Assembly (NCBI GenBank): GCA_937911325.1 | Contig: CALDSD010000015.1 | Span: 32,883-96,882, forward strand | Direction: 5' to 3' | DNA length: 64,000 nt | DNA from: an uncultured Neomegalonema sp. | Lineage (GTDB): Bacteria > Pseudomonadota > Alphaproteobacteria > Rhodobacterales > Rhodobacteraceae | In this document: piece by piece, positions 16,517 to 25,722 of the stretch | Position numbering within the stretch: position 1 is the stretch's first letter | Layout: each line of letters begins with the position of its first letter | Program-made: the position numbers and the translations under genes | Notes under the pieces: generated by a model | What the model was told of the DNA's origin: nothing | Seen by the model: only the letters and a program-made list of their open reading frames with translations | The model's database searches: none

Positions 16517-17149
16517 ATGAAAAAAACCGCAGGTGTCATCCTCGCCGGAGGGCTGTCGCGCAGGATGGGGGGCGGTGACAAATCGTTATTGGATTTGGGC
16601 GGCGCCACGATCCTGTCGCGGGTCCGGCGGCGGCTGTCTGAGCAAGTCGAGGACCTCGCGCTCAACGCTAATGGCGATCCCAGCCGGTTCCGTGCGCTCG
16701 AACTGCCCGTCGTTCCGGATACGATAGACGGGTTTGCCGGGCCCCTGGCCGGGGTGCTGGCGGGGCTCGATTGGGCGGCCGAGGCCGGGTATGACAAGAT
16801 CGTCACCGTCGCGGCGGATACCCCGTTCTTCCCCTCCGATCTGGTCGAGCGGCTGACTGCGGCCGCGGAGGCTGAGAACGACGCGCCTCTGGCTTGTGCG
16901 CAAACGCAAGGGCGCGATCACCCGACGTTCGGTCTATGGTCGGTTGCGCTACGGGAGGACCTGAGGACCGCCCTCGCGGAGGAGGGTTTGCGCAAGGTTG
17001 TGCTCTGGACCGAGCGGCATGGGTGCGCGCGCGCCGAGTTTCCCATGGTCGAAACAACGCGCGGCCCCCTCGATCCGTTCTTCAACGTCAACACGCCCGA
17101 TGATATGGCCGAGGCGCTAACGTGGCTTGACGCCCAACAAGAGGACTAA
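16517..17149 (+). CDS. mobA: Molybdenum cofactor guanylyltransferase MobA
   Basis: MobA attaches GMP to Mo-molybdopterin, making the MGD cofactor used by formate dehydrogenase and other DMSO-reductase-family enzymes. The 210-residue protein starts with the nucleotide-binding GVILAGGLSRRMGGGDKSLL. It also shows GPLAGVLAGL, the metal-binding AADTPFF, and the C-terminal FFNVNTPDDM. It is the first gene of a tightly packed operon with mobB, moeA and an MFS transporter. Confidence 0.96.
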   Translation: MKKTAGVILAGGLSRRMGGGDKSLLDLGGATILSRVRRRLSEQVEDLALNANGDPSRFRALELPVVPDTIDGFAGPLAGVLAGLDWAAEAGYDKIVTVAADTPFFPSDLVERLTAAAEAENDAPLACAQTQGRDHPTFGLWSVALREDLRTALAEEGLRKVVLWTERHGCARAEFPMVETTRGPLDPFFNVNTPDDMAEALTWLDAQQED

Positions 17150-17153
17150 ACGC

Positions 17154-17651
17154 GTGAAGATTTATGGCGTGGTCGGGTGGCGGAACTCAGGCAAGACGAC
17201 ACTGATGGAAAAGCTTGTCGCAGAGATCACCTCGCGGGGCGTTTCGGTCTCCAGCGTCAAGCACGCGCATCACGCCTTTGACATCGACCACGAGGGCAAG
17301 GACAGCTGGCGTCACCGACAGGCCGGGGCCCGCGAGGTGTTGGTTTGCTCCGGCGCGCGTTGGGCGCTCATGCACGAATTGCGTGGCGCGGAGGAGCCGC
17401 CGCTCGCGGTGTTGCTTGAGAAACTGTCCGCCGTCGATCTTGTGCTGGTGGAAGGCTACAAGCGCGACGGCCATCCGAAAGTTGAAGCTTTCCGGTCGGC
17501 GACCGGCAACTCCTTGATCGCCTTGGAAGAGGCGACGATCCGGGCCGTCGCGTCCGATCAGCCGATCGACGGGCTTGATCGACCGAACTTTGATCTCAAC
17601 GACGTTCGCGGGATCGCGGACTTCATTCTGACAGAAACGGGGCTGGCGTGA
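17154..17651 (+). CDS. mobB: Molybdopterin-guanine dinucleotide biosynthesis protein MobB
   Basis: A GTP-binding partner of MobA that improves MGD synthesis. The 165-residue protein carries the P-loop GWRNSGKTT at residues about 8-16, a conserved KHAHHAFDID segment and LVEGYKRDGHPKVE. The GTG at 17154 is chosen because family members begin directly with the K-I-Y-G-V-V-G strand. The frame is open upstream into mobA, but the extra residues are not family-like. Its stop overlaps the moeA start. Confidence 0.93.
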   Translation: MKIYGVVGWRNSGKTTLMEKLVAEITSRGVSVSSVKHAHHAFDIDHEGKDSWRHRQAGAREVLVCSGARWALMHELRGAEEPPLAVLLEKLSAVDLVLVEGYKRDGHPKVEAFRSATGNSLIALEEATIRAVASDQPIDGLDRPNFDLNDVRGIADFILTETGLA

Positions 17652-18913
17652 GCCGTCTTCCAAACGACTGTTTCGCATTGCCTCCTGGCGTCCATTGGAC
17701 GCCGGTCGACGAAGCGCTTGCGGCCCTGCGCGAGCGACTAAGCCCGGTTGTGGGAACAGAGCAGGTCGCGCTTGCGCGGGCGGACGGGCGCATTCTGGCC
17801 GAGGATGCGATCGCGCGGCGCAGCCACCCGGCGACCGACAACGCAGCGGTCGACGGTTACGCTTTCGCCCATCCCGGCGTGGCGTCGAGCGAGGTCGCTT
17901 TGACGCTGCGAGACGGGCGCTCGGCGGCGGGCGCGCCCTGGAGCGGCGTTCTCACGCCTGGCGAAGCCGTTCGCATCTTCACGGGCGCCGCCATGCCCGC
18001 AGGCGCCGATACGGTGGTGCTGCAGGAAGACGTCGAACTGCAAGGGGCTTCGATCCGCTTTCCTGCGCCCCGGAAAGCGGGGGCGAACCGCCGTAAAGCG
18101 GGCGAGAATGTCAGCCGCGGCGGCGTCGCTCTGTCGGCGGGCGCAGTCGTTACGCCTCAAGCTCTGGCGCATGCGGCGGCCGCGGGTCTGGCCGCCTTGT
18201 CGGTGCATGAAAGGCTCCGGGTCGCGGTTTTTTCGACAGGCGATGAGGTGGTCGACGATCCCGGCGCTGCGGTTCGGGGGGACGAGGTCGTCGACTCGAA
18301 CCGTCCGATGTTGCTGTCGATGATCGGACGTCTGGGCTTCGAAGCTGTTGATCTTGGCGTGATCCCGGACAAGCGCGCGGCGGTGGAGGCGGCGCTTGAT
18401 CGCGGCGCGGAGCAAGCTCATGCGATCATCGCGTCCGGCGGCGCGTCGGGCGGCGACGAGGATCATATGTCGCGGGCGCTGTCCGAAGCGGCGGACAGCG
18501 CGTTTCATCTCTGGCGCATCGCGGTGAAACCGGGACGCCCGTTGGCGATGGGGCTTCGCTCGGGGCGGCCGGTGTTTGGCTTGCCGGGCAATCCGATCGC
18601 AGCATTCGTGTGCTTTGCGATCTTCGCGCGGCCGGCGCTGCTGCGTCTGGCCGGAGCGCCGTGGTCCGAGCCGGCGCGGCTGATGCTTCCCAGTGGGTTC
18701 GACTACAACAAGAAGATCGGCCGACGAGAGTTTCTCCGTGTCCGTATGGGAGCGAACGGACGGCTTGAGAAGTATCGGTCGGAAGGGTCGGGACTGATCG
18801 AAGGGTTGGTCTGGGCGGATGGTCTTGCCGACATCGCGCAGGAGGCGGGGCCGTTCAAAGCCGGGGATCCCATCGCCTACATTCCGTTCAGCGCGCTGGG
18901 TGTCGCCGGGTGA
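17648..18913 (+). CDS. moeA: Molybdopterin molybdenumtransferase MoeA
   Basis: MoeA inserts molybdate into adenylylated molybdopterin. The 421-residue protein has the domain order of the family, with DNAAVDGYAF near residue 63, FTGAAMPAGADTVV near residue 112, the substrate-site STGDE, and the SGGASGGDEDH and LPGNP segments. The start is GTG overlapping the mobB stop (GTGA), and its stop overlaps the MFS gene start in the same way, indicating translational coupling along the operon. Confidence 0.95.
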   Translation: MSRLPNDCFALPPGVHWTPVDEALAALRERLSPVVGTEQVALARADGRILAEDAIARRSHPATDNAAVDGYAFAHPGVASSEVALTLRDGRSAAGAPWSGVLTPGEAVRIFTGAAMPAGADTVVLQEDVELQGASIRFPAPRKAGANRRKAGENVSRGGVALSAGAVVTPQALAHAAAAGLAALSVHERLRVAVFSTGDEVVDDPGAAVRGDEVVDSNRPMLLSMIGRLGFEAVDLGVIPDKRAAVEAALDRGAEQAHAIIASGGASGGDEDHMSRALSEAADSAFHLWRIAVKPGRPLAMGLRSGRPVFGLPGNPIAAFVCFAIFARPALLRLAGAPWSEPARLMLPSGFDYNKKIGRREFLRVRMGANGRLEKYRSEGSGLIEGLVWADGLADIAQEAGPFKAGDPIAYIPFSALGVAG

Positions 18914-20076
18914 GGGTGTCGACGGCGACTTCGGCCGAAATTCGTTTCTCGCTCGTTTATTCGGGGCTGTTTCTGGCGCTTGGCGCGCATCTCGCCTTTG
19001 GCCAGCTCTGGTACGAGGACTGGGGGCTCGACCCGGCGGAGATCGGCTGGTTGAGCGCATTCGCAATCGCTGTGCGCATCGTCGCCGGCGTTGCGTTGCC
19101 GGCGCTCTCGGATTGGATTGGAAAGCCGCGACGGTTCCTCGCCGTCTTGTCGCTGATCGGGGCGATGGCCGGCGTCGCGCATCTGGGCGTTGAGACGCGC
19201 ACGGGGCTATACCTGCTGACGGCTGTGCTGGCCTGCGCCTTTGCTGGGATGATCCCGTTGACCGACGCGCACGGTTACGCGGCGGCTGACCGCATGAAGT
19301 TCTCGTATCGACGCGCGCGCAGCGTCGGCTCGTTCGCCTTCCTGGCGGCGACGTTCTGTGTCGGGGCGATCGCCGAGCGGTTTGGCAATGACGTTGTGAT
19401 GATTTGGATCGGCGCGTCGTTGGCGCTGGGCGCTTGGGCGGCTTTGGCTGCGCCGATGCACGGTCAGAAGACGCCGGGCCCTGTCTGGCGCGGATTGGGC
19501 GAGGTGCTGGCGCGTCCCGGCATCCCGATGTTCCTTTTGTGCGTGGCGTTTCTGAACGCGAGTCATGCTGTCTACTACGCGTACGGTTCGATCCACTGGC
19601 GCGCGATCGGCTACTCGGAGACGCTGATCGGCGGGCTTTGGGCATGGGGCGTTCTGGCGGAGATCGCGCTCTTCCTCGTCGGCAGGTCGGTGATCGAGCA
19701 TCTTGGCCCCACCAGAGGTCTGGCGCTCGCCGGGCTCGCCGGAGCTGTGAGGTGGGGCGCGATGACGTTCGATCCAGGCATCGCCGCGCTTTTCGCCTTG
19801 CAGACTCTGCATGCGGCGACGTTTGGCCTGATGCACCTGTCTGCGCTTGAGTTCATCGCCCGGACTGTTCCGGAAGCTCGACGCGCGACCGCGCAGGGTC
19901 TGATGTCGGCGATGGCCGGCGGGTTGGCGATGGTCGCCGCGACGGTTTTGGCGGCCTGGGCCTATCCGCTTTATGACGCCGCCGCTTACCTGATCGGCGC
20001 CTTCGCAGGTCTGGGCGGCGCGGTGGCGGCGGTCGTTCTGGCTCGGGCGCTCCGCGTTCAGCCCCACAAAACTTGA
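18910..20076 (+). CDS. MFS transporter coupled to the molybdenum cofactor genes
   Basis: A 388-residue inner-membrane protein with about twelve hydrophobic helices, of the MFS_1-like / HcaT-type group. The central segment SRHxVYYAYGSIHW-like (here ASHAVYYAYGSIHW) near residue 217 is typical of that group. The start GTG overlaps the moeA stop (GTGA). Its substrate is unknown. Coupling to mobA-mobB-moeA suggests a link to molybdenum cofactor or its precursors, but this is inference. The 3' end overlaps the convergent dgcA by 19 bases. Confidence 0.87.
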   Translation: MRVSTATSAEIRFSLVYSGLFLALGAHLAFGQLWYEDWGLDPAEIGWLSAFAIAVRIVAGVALPALSDWIGKPRRFLAVLSLIGAMAGVAHLGVETRTGLYLLTAVLACAFAGMIPLTDAHGYAAADRMKFSYRRARSVGSFAFLAATFCVGAIAERFGNDVVMIWIGASLALGAWAALAAPMHGQKTPGPVWRGLGEVLARPGIPMFLLCVAFLNASHAVYYAYGSIHWRAIGYSETLIGGLWAWGVLAEIALFLVGRSVIEHLGPTRGLALAGLAGAVRWGAMTFDPGIAALFALQTLHAATFGLMHLSALEFIARTVPEARRATAQGLMSAMAGGLAMVAATVLAAWAYPLYDAAAYLIGAFAGLGGAVAAVVLARALRVQPHKT

Positions 20077-21050
20077 GGCGGCGTCGACATGGTGGCGCCG
20101 TCGAACCGGATGCCGGGCTGGCGATCCTCGGCGAGCAGCAGGGGGCCGTCGAGATCCACCGCCAGCGCGCCCTCTGACAGAAGATAGGCCGGCGCCATCG
20201 CGAGCGAGCCCGCCACCATACACCCGATCATGATCTCAAAACCCTGCGCCGTCGCCGCGCTGCGCAACTCGATCGCAGCGGTAAGGCCCCCGGTCTTGTC
20301 GAGCTTGATGTTTGCGACCTCGTACTTGCCGTGGAGATGCTCGAGATCATGGATCACGTGGCAGGATTCGTCGGCGCAGATGCGCGTCTTCAAGCCCATG
20401 CCCTTGATCACGTCGTCTTCGCTCGCAGGCAGGGGCTGCTCGATGAACAACGCATCGATCTCGCTGCAAACCGGATCCATGGCGGCGAGCGTTTCAGCGT
20501 CCCACCCCTCGTTGGCGTCTACAATCAGCTTCGCCGCCGGAGCCGCCTTGGCGATCGCTCTTAGTCGCGCGGCTTCGAGATCGATGTCGCGTTCGCCGAG
20601 CTTGACTTTGAGCACAGGGCGCTGGGCCTCGGCGGCGGCTTTGGCCATCGCCTCCGGCGTGTCGAGGCTGAGCGTATATGCGGTGACGGCGGAGGCTGGC
20701 GGGGACAGGCCTGCCAGCTCTGCGACGGGTTTACCGGTTCGCTTGGCCTCCAAGTCCCAGATCGCGCAATCGACGGCGTTGCGCGCGGCGCCCGGCGCAA
20801 GTGTTTGCTGCAGCTCGGTTCGATCCCGGACTGGATCCATTGTTTCGATCCGTTCCAACACGCCGTCCGGCGTTTCGCCGTACCGCGCATAAGGCGTGCA
20901 TTCGCCGCGACCGGTATGAGCGCCGTCCGACGCCTCCACGACCACTGTCACGGCCTCGGTTTTCACGCCCCGCGCGATCTTGAAAGGCTTGGCCAGTGGC
21001 CATCGCTCGATGCGAGCCCGAACGGTCAGCGGTTTTGCGGTCGTTCTCAT
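20058..21050 (-). CDS. dgcA: Enolase-superfamily dipeptide epimerase (L-Ala-D/L-Glu epimerase / DgcA type)
   Basis: A 330-residue member of the mandelate racemase / muconate-lactonizing group. It probably epimerises L-Ala-D-Glu from recycled murein or a related N-acyl glutamate. The general-base lysine segment LKVKLG (near residue 148) and metal ligands in DANEGW, IEQPL and ADESC are present, as is the KLDKTGG lysine on the opposite face. The N-terminal capping domain includes the RGECTPYARYGE segment. Substrate assignment is by family and is less certain than the fold. Confidence 0.88.
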   Translation of the reverse strand: MRTTAKPLTVRARIERWPLAKPFKIARGVKTEAVTVVVEASDGAHTGRGECTPYARYGETPDGVLERIETMDPVRDRTELQQTLAPGAARNAVDCAIWDLEAKRTGKPVAELAGLSPPASAVTAYTLSLDTPEAMAKAAAEAQRPVLKVKLGERDIDLEAARLRAIAKAAPAAKLIVDANEGWDAETLAAMDPVCSEIDALFIEQPLPASEDDVIKGMGLKTRICADESCHVIHDLEHLHGKYEVANIKLDKTGGLTAAIELRSAATAQGFEIMIGCMVAGSLAMAPAYLLSEGALAVDLDGPLLLAEDRQPGIRFDGATMSTPPQVLWG

Positions 21051-21072
21051 GTTGGGGATCCTGTGCTGGCGA

Positions 21073-23046
21073 TCAGGCCAGTTGATAGATCGGCACCTGC
21101 TCCGTCCAGCCTTTCGGCGTCATGGAGCCGGTTTCAGCCAGACCCAGATTATCGTTCGAAAGCGCTTTTGCGCCAGGTCCGACGAGGACGTCGACGCCGC
21201 GCCTCGCGGCTTCGGCCTGCAGCCGCGCCGCCAAAGTCGCCGCCGCGCCGATCGCTGTGTAATCGAAGCGCTCCTCGGTGCCCATGTTGCCGACGACGCA
21301 GACGCCGCTTTCAATGCCGATCGACATCGCCAGCGGCGGCAGACCCTGCTTGGCCAACTCCTTGTTCAGGCGCTTCAACGCCTTGCGCATGTTGCGCGCC
21401 GCCGTGCAGGCGAGGTCTGCGTGATCTTCACGCGGGACCGGCGCATTCCAGAGCGCCATCACGCAATCGCCCATGAACTTGTCGATGGCGCCGCCCTGGA
21501 GTTTGATCTCGCGCCCCATTGCGGCAAGGAAGGCGGTCAACAGACGCGAGAGACCTTTGGGATCGTCTCGAAAGTTCGCAGTCAGATGCCCGAACTCTCG
21601 GATGTCGCAATACATGACCGTAATCTCTTGCTCTTCGGCTTGACCGAGCGAGAGCTTTTCAGGGGTGTCCTCGATCTGGCGAATGAACTCCGGGTCGAGA
21701 TACCGCTCGAACGCCGCGCGGATCCTGGCGCGCCCTTCTTCTTCGACGACGCTGCGCGAGGCGGCGCCGACGGCGAAAACAAGAAAGGCCGCAGTGACGG
21801 GCAGCACAGGATCGATCAGAAGGCGCGCGCTCTCGAAGATCGCCCACGAGCCCAAGACGGCGAGCCCTGCGGCGCTGAGCCCGATCAATCCTTGCCAACG
21901 CGTCGCCCAACGTCCGGCGCTGATCACCAGGAGCCCGAGAAGCGCCGCAAGCATCATCTCGGCGCCCAACGCCCAGTCGGGGCGCCGTAGAAAGCCGCCG
22001 CCTTCCGTGCGCGGCAAGAGCGCTTGCTCGAGCGCTTCAACATGCAAGAGAGCGGCGTCGATCGTCTCGATTGGGGTCGCCCGGGCTTCGCTCAAACCCT
22101 CGGCCATCGCTCCGACCACCAGGATCTTGCCTTGAAGGTCCGTCGCCGAGCCGTCGAGCACCTCAGCCGCCGAAATGACGCGTTCAGGGGCCGGAGGCGT
22201 GAAGTGCAGCAGCGCAGCGCCCGTCGCATCTGTGAAGAAGGCTTGTTCGCCCACCTTGGCGGCGACGAGCCTGCCTTCGCCGAACGGGTCGAGTTCGTTG
22301 GCTCCGCCTGCGACGCGGAGCTGAACCGTCGAAATCGCATCGACGGCTCGAAGCGTTTCAACAAAGAGGCTCGGATGCAGAACAGGTTCCGCGTCTTCGA
22401 GGTTTCGAGGCGGTTGTGCGATTTGCACGGTTGGCGCGCGTCGGGTCACGCCGTCATCGTCCGCCGGCAAAGTGATCGAGCCCAATCCTGCCGCGCCATC
22501 CAACAGGCCGGTATCGGGCGCTGTCGCGCTGAGATAGTCGGGGATCATGATCGCGCCGTCCGCCGACAGCGGGCCGGAGAACGCAAAGGTCGCTTTTGCG
22601 CCCGGCGCGTCGTCGCGCGGCGTGTCCGCCATCACCAGGCTGAGCACAACCGGAATGCGCGCCGCCGCGTCTGCAAGACGCGCGTCCGCTTCGAAGTCGT
22701 CGCCTTCCGCAAACAGAATCGCAAAAGCGATCGCGAGGGCCCCGGCGTCGGCGGCCCGATCGACCAGCTCGGCGATGCGATCACGCGGCCAGGGCCACCT
22801 GCCATACGCGTCCAGGCTGGGCTCGTCGATTGCGATCAAGCGGACGTTCGCGTCGATCCACTCGCGCGGGGCCACACGCTGAAAACTGTCGAAAGTCCGT
22901 TCGCGCAGGCTTGTCATCAGCCCGCTCGGGTCAGTTTGCGCCCACGCCAACAAGCCCACAAGCGCGAGCGCCGGCGGGCCAAACGCGAAAAAACGGCGTC
23001 GGATTCGCCGCCAACCGCTCGAAATGACAGTGCGCAATCGGGTCAC
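21073..23046 (-). CDS. CHASE2-domain class III nucleotidyl cyclase-like protein, degenerate active site
   Basis: A 657-residue inner-membrane protein. An N-terminal TM helix (about 20-36), a periplasmic CHASE2 sensor domain (about 37-330), three TM helices (about 350-430) and a cytoplasmic class III cyclase domain (about 465-657) follow in order. The two metal aspartates (D481 in CDIREF, D527 in GDCVMALW) and the base-contacting lysine (K523) are present. The segment normally reading IGDxVNLAARL is IGAAATLAARL. The base-recognition Asp is Ala601 and the transition-state Asn is Thr604, while Arg608 remains. Activity is therefore doubtful or altered. The start is GTG. Confidence 0.87.
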   Translation of the reverse strand: MTRLRTVISSGWRRIRRRFFAFGPPALALVGLLAWAQTDPSGLMTSLRERTFDSFQRVAPREWIDANVRLIAIDEPSLDAYGRWPWPRDRIAELVDRAADAGALAIAFAILFAEGDDFEADARLADAAARIPVVLSLVMADTPRDDAPGAKATFAFSGPLSADGAIMIPDYLSATAPDTGLLDGAAGLGSITLPADDDGVTRRAPTVQIAQPPRNLEDAEPVLHPSLFVETLRAVDAISTVQLRVAGGANELDPFGEGRLVAAKVGEQAFFTDATGAALLHFTPPAPERVISAAEVLDGSATDLQGKILVVGAMAEGLSEARATPIETIDAALLHVEALEQALLPRTEGGGFLRRPDWALGAEMMLAALLGLLVISAGRWATRWQGLIGLSAAGLAVLGSWAIFESARLLIDPVLPVTAAFLVFAVGAASRSVVEEEGRARIRAAFERYLDPEFIRQIEDTPEKLSLGQAEEQEITVMYCDIREFGHLTANFRDDPKGLSRLLTAFLAAMGREIKLQGGAIDKFMGDCVMALWNAPVPREDHADLACTAARNMRKALKRLNKELAKQGLPPLAMSIGIESGVCVVGNMGTEERFDYTAIGAAATLAARLQAEAARRGVDVLVGPGAKALSNDNLGLAETGSMTPKGWTEQVPIYQLA

Positions 23047-23169
23047 CGGGTTAGTCGCCGCTCTTCGCAGCCAGGCGACTCTAACCTTTGGAAAAGCAGT
23101 TGGAAACGATGCGCGGAGGTCTGCGGCGCAGACGCCGGCGCGCGTCGGATGCGGCGGCGTCGGACGTCG

Positions 23170-24921
23170 TCAACCGAAGCGACCGGAGGCGCGGCCCAAC
23201 AACATGAAGGCGCGACCCGTTCGCGTGTCGGCCAATTCGACGACCAAAGACGGATCCGCCGCCTCCACCATCAGGCGCGAGGCCATGCTCTCGTAACGAT
23301 CCAGGAACCTCTCCGCCGTCTCGTTGAAGCCCGACCGATCTTCAAACGCGGTGATCGTGTCTTCGATCGCATCGGCGTTTCGGATGCCCCCCAGGTCGAT
23401 CGCGTTGGTCCGGTTCTTGTCCATCAAGTAGGACCGCCACGCAGCCGCGTCGGCATGATGCGGCTTGAGGTCCTCCATAAAGAGGCCGATGTCGGCCAGT
23501 CCGGAGAGCGCGTCTTCAGCGGTTTGCAGCAGGTTGGCGGCGTCCCGATCCGACAAGACAGCGTATAGGGCGTCGAGAGTGTCGCGATCTTCTTCACTGT
23601 CTGGAAAGTTCGCAGCGCGGATGAACTGCGTCCAATCCAGCCCCGACGACCCGCGCTTGGCTGGCGAGACGAGATCCGCTTCATCCGCCGAGACCTGCGC
23701 CTGCACGTCGCGCGCAGGCGTGCGGGCGGGGGTTTTTGCAGCCACGCTCTCATTGCCGGCCATGCCGACATCCGCCTGATTGTCGCGGCTCCGAGCGGTT
23801 TGAGTGCGCAGTCGGTCAAGCTGACGCTTGAGTTCCTCGATCTGACCAGGGCTCTGGTCTTCGTCCGATGCAGAATCGACGGTGGCCGCGGCGCGGGCCT
23901 CCGCTTGCGAGAGGGGCGCATGCGCCGCCGCCTTCTCCCTGGCTGTCGGACCTTCGCCGCTTCTCGTCGCTGAATTCGCGCCGCTCGACAGCTCGGTCAG
24001 TCGCGCCGCCGCTCGCTCCAACGACAAGAGCGTGTCCGACATACGCGCGGTCATCTCCCCGCCGCCTTGCCCGCCGGTGAGGGCGTTGAGCGGTCCGGCT
24101 TCCGCGCGGATCTCCTCAAGCAGACTCTGTAACGCGACGCGCTGCGATTCCAGGCGGGAAGCAGTTTCGGCGACGCCGCGCTCCGTCTCGGAAATGGCGA
24201 GCTGAAGATCGCTCACCGAACGGGTCGCGCGGTCAATCTCCGCCTGGATGGATGAAGGATCCAGACCCGACGCCGCGGCGCTCAAGCCGTGCGCTCCGCG
24301 CGACATGTGGCCGCCGCCCAATCCGGCGAGCGCGCTTGTCTCGGTCAGCTGGGCGGTCAACTCGGCGAGTCGGCGAGCCTCGATCCGCAGATCTCTTGCG
24401 CGCCGCGCCTGAAGCGCCGTCATCCACAAAAACGCCAGCGGGCCGATCGCCAGCGCTCCAATAACGGTCAAAGACGAGGCCGGCAGCGTTTCAAACGCAT
24501 CAAGCAACGCCGCTGGCGTGTTGGCCGGAAGCTGGTGGTAGCCGATGGCGAAGGCGCAGACGGCGCTGACCCAGACCAAAGACAGAAAACTAGCCCAAAC
24601 CCATATCCCGGCGCCGCCAGAGGTCTGCTCGCGCGGCGTCGCGACCTTGGCGATGGGAGCGGTTTTCTCGACCGGGAGGGGCTTTTTCGCGCTCGTCGCC
24701 CGTCGCGCAGAGGTCGCCGCCGGCGGCGGATCCTGGAAGCTGTCGCTGAAGCCTGCGTCTGACAGCGGGTCGTCCGATTGTGGAAACTCGAACGCTCCAT
24801 CGTAGCTGTCGTCGACAATGACCGAGCGCCGGCTCCGTGGCGCTTCGTCGGACATGCTTGCGAAGCCGGGTTCAGGACGACCGCGACCGCGGGACGAGGA
24901 GTCGTCGGAAAGGCTCATCAT
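23170..24921 (-). CDS. Two-TM coiled-coil membrane protein of unknown function
   Basis: A 583-residue protein. The first 110 residues are disordered and charged (Ser/Arg/Asp-rich). Two hydrophobic helices lie near residues 105-130 and 145-170. A long Ala/Glu/Arg-rich coiled-coil region (about 175-310) follows, then a low-complexity linker and an alpha-helical C-terminal domain (about 420-583). The ATG at 24921, or the adjacent ATG at 24918, follows AAGGA. It lies next to the CHASE2 cyclase-like gene on the same strand, 120 bases upstream of it. I know of similar alphaproteobacterial proteins only as hypotheticals. Confidence 0.75.
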   Translation of the reverse strand: MMSLSDDSSSRGRGRPEPGFASMSDEAPRSRRSVIVDDSYDGAFEFPQSDDPLSDAGFSDSFQDPPPAATSARRATSAKKPLPVEKTAPIAKVATPREQTSGGAGIWVWASFLSLVWVSAVCAFAIGYHQLPANTPAALLDAFETLPASSLTVIGALAIGPLAFLWMTALQARRARDLRIEARRLAELTAQLTETSALAGLGGGHMSRGAHGLSAAASGLDPSSIQAEIDRATRSVSDLQLAISETERGVAETASRLESQRVALQSLLEEIRAEAGPLNALTGGQGGGEMTARMSDTLLSLERAAARLTELSSGANSATRSGEGPTAREKAAAHAPLSQAEARAAATVDSASDEDQSPGQIEELKRQLDRLRTQTARSRDNQADVGMAGNESVAAKTPARTPARDVQAQVSADEADLVSPAKRGSSGLDWTQFIRAANFPDSEEDRDTLDALYAVLSDRDAANLLQTAEDALSGLADIGLFMEDLKPHHADAAAWRSYLMDKNRTNAIDLGGIRNADAIEDTITAFEDRSGFNETAERFLDRYESMASRLMVEAADPSLVVELADTRTGRAFMLLGRASGRFG

Positions 24922-25151
24922 CGGTTCCTTCGTGGCCAGTCCCTTATGCAAGACGAGGGATAACGCATTTGGCTGGCGACTGCTCGACCCATCACGTCGT
25001 CGCGCAATTCTTGATCAAGCCCATCCACGTCCATCGCGACTTCAGGACTTCGAAACAAGCCTGATTAGTCGCAATGGATGCGGCCATCACAAGGCAGCCT
25101 GGCGACAACCTCTCGTTTTCATGCAAGGAGAACACCAGGCACGACCTGTCG

Positions 25152-25625
25152 TCAGACGAACTTGACGGCGGTGATCTCGTAAGAACGGCCGCCGCCCGGC
25201 GTCATCACTTCAACGCTATCGCCTTCTTCCTTGCCGATCAGCGCGCGGGCGAGAGGCGAGTTAACATTCAAGCGGCCAGCTTCGATGTCTGCTTCGACTT
25301 CGCCGACGATCTGATACGTCTTTTCCTCTTCCGTATCTTCGTCGACGAGATCGACCGTCGCGCCGAATTTGATGGTGTCGCCGCCGACTTTGCGCGGATC
25401 AATGATATCAGCCCGTGAGATCATGCCTTCGAGCTCTAAGATCCGGCCTTCTATGAAGCTCTGCTTTTCGCGCGCCGAGTGGTATTCGGCGTTCTCCGAG
25501 AGGTCGCCGTGCTCGCGCGCCTCTGCGATCGCCTTGATGATGTTCGGGCGCTCTTCAGACTTTAGCTGCTTCAACTCCACCTGCAGCTTTTCGTAGCCTG
25601 CGGCGGTCATTGGGATCTTGTCCAT
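25152..25625 (-). CDS. greA: Transcription elongation factor GreA
   Basis: GreA rescues backtracked RNA polymerase by stimulating transcript cleavage through its coiled-coil tip in the secondary channel. The 157-residue protein has the N-terminal hairpin with [13 protein letters not shown] (here [18 protein letters not shown]; tip acidic residues in GDLSENAEY) and the FKBP-like C-terminal domain ending in [14 protein letters not shown]. It is downstream of carB, separated by a hairpin. Confidence 0.97.
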   Translation of the reverse strand: MDKIPMTAAGYEKLQVELKQLKSEERPNIIKAIAEAREHGDLSENAEYHSAREKQSFIEGRILELEGMISRADIIDPRKVGGDTIKFGATVDLVDEDTEEEKTYQIVGEVEADIEAGRLNVNSPLARALIGKEEGDSVEVMTPGGGRSYEITAVKFV

Positions 25626-25684
25626 TCCTACTCCTCCGCGAGACGCCCTCCCAATCCAGGAGCGGGCGCCGCGAGATACAGAAA

Positions 25685-25708
25685 CCGCGCCGGATGGATC
25701 CGGCGCGG
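25685..25708 (-). terminator. Hairpin terminator after carB
   Basis: An almost perfect inverted repeat of 11 bases per arm (CCGCGCCGGAT / ATCCGGCGCGG) separates carB from greA. On the minus strand it is followed by TTTCTGTATCT, a moderate T tract. Confidence 0.65.
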
Positions 25709-25722
25709 CGTCGGTCGCTTAG

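Noticed and set aside
17738..19645. Minus-strand open frame of 635 codons opposite moeA and the MFS gene
   Set aside because: It is exactly antisense to two well-supported genes and is extremely rich in Arg and Ser/Pro, as expected of a GC-rich shadow frame.
22024..23568. Plus-strand open frame of 514 codons opposite the CHASE2 gene
   Set aside because: It runs across the 3' end of one and the 5' end of another supported minus-strand gene and resembles no protein family.
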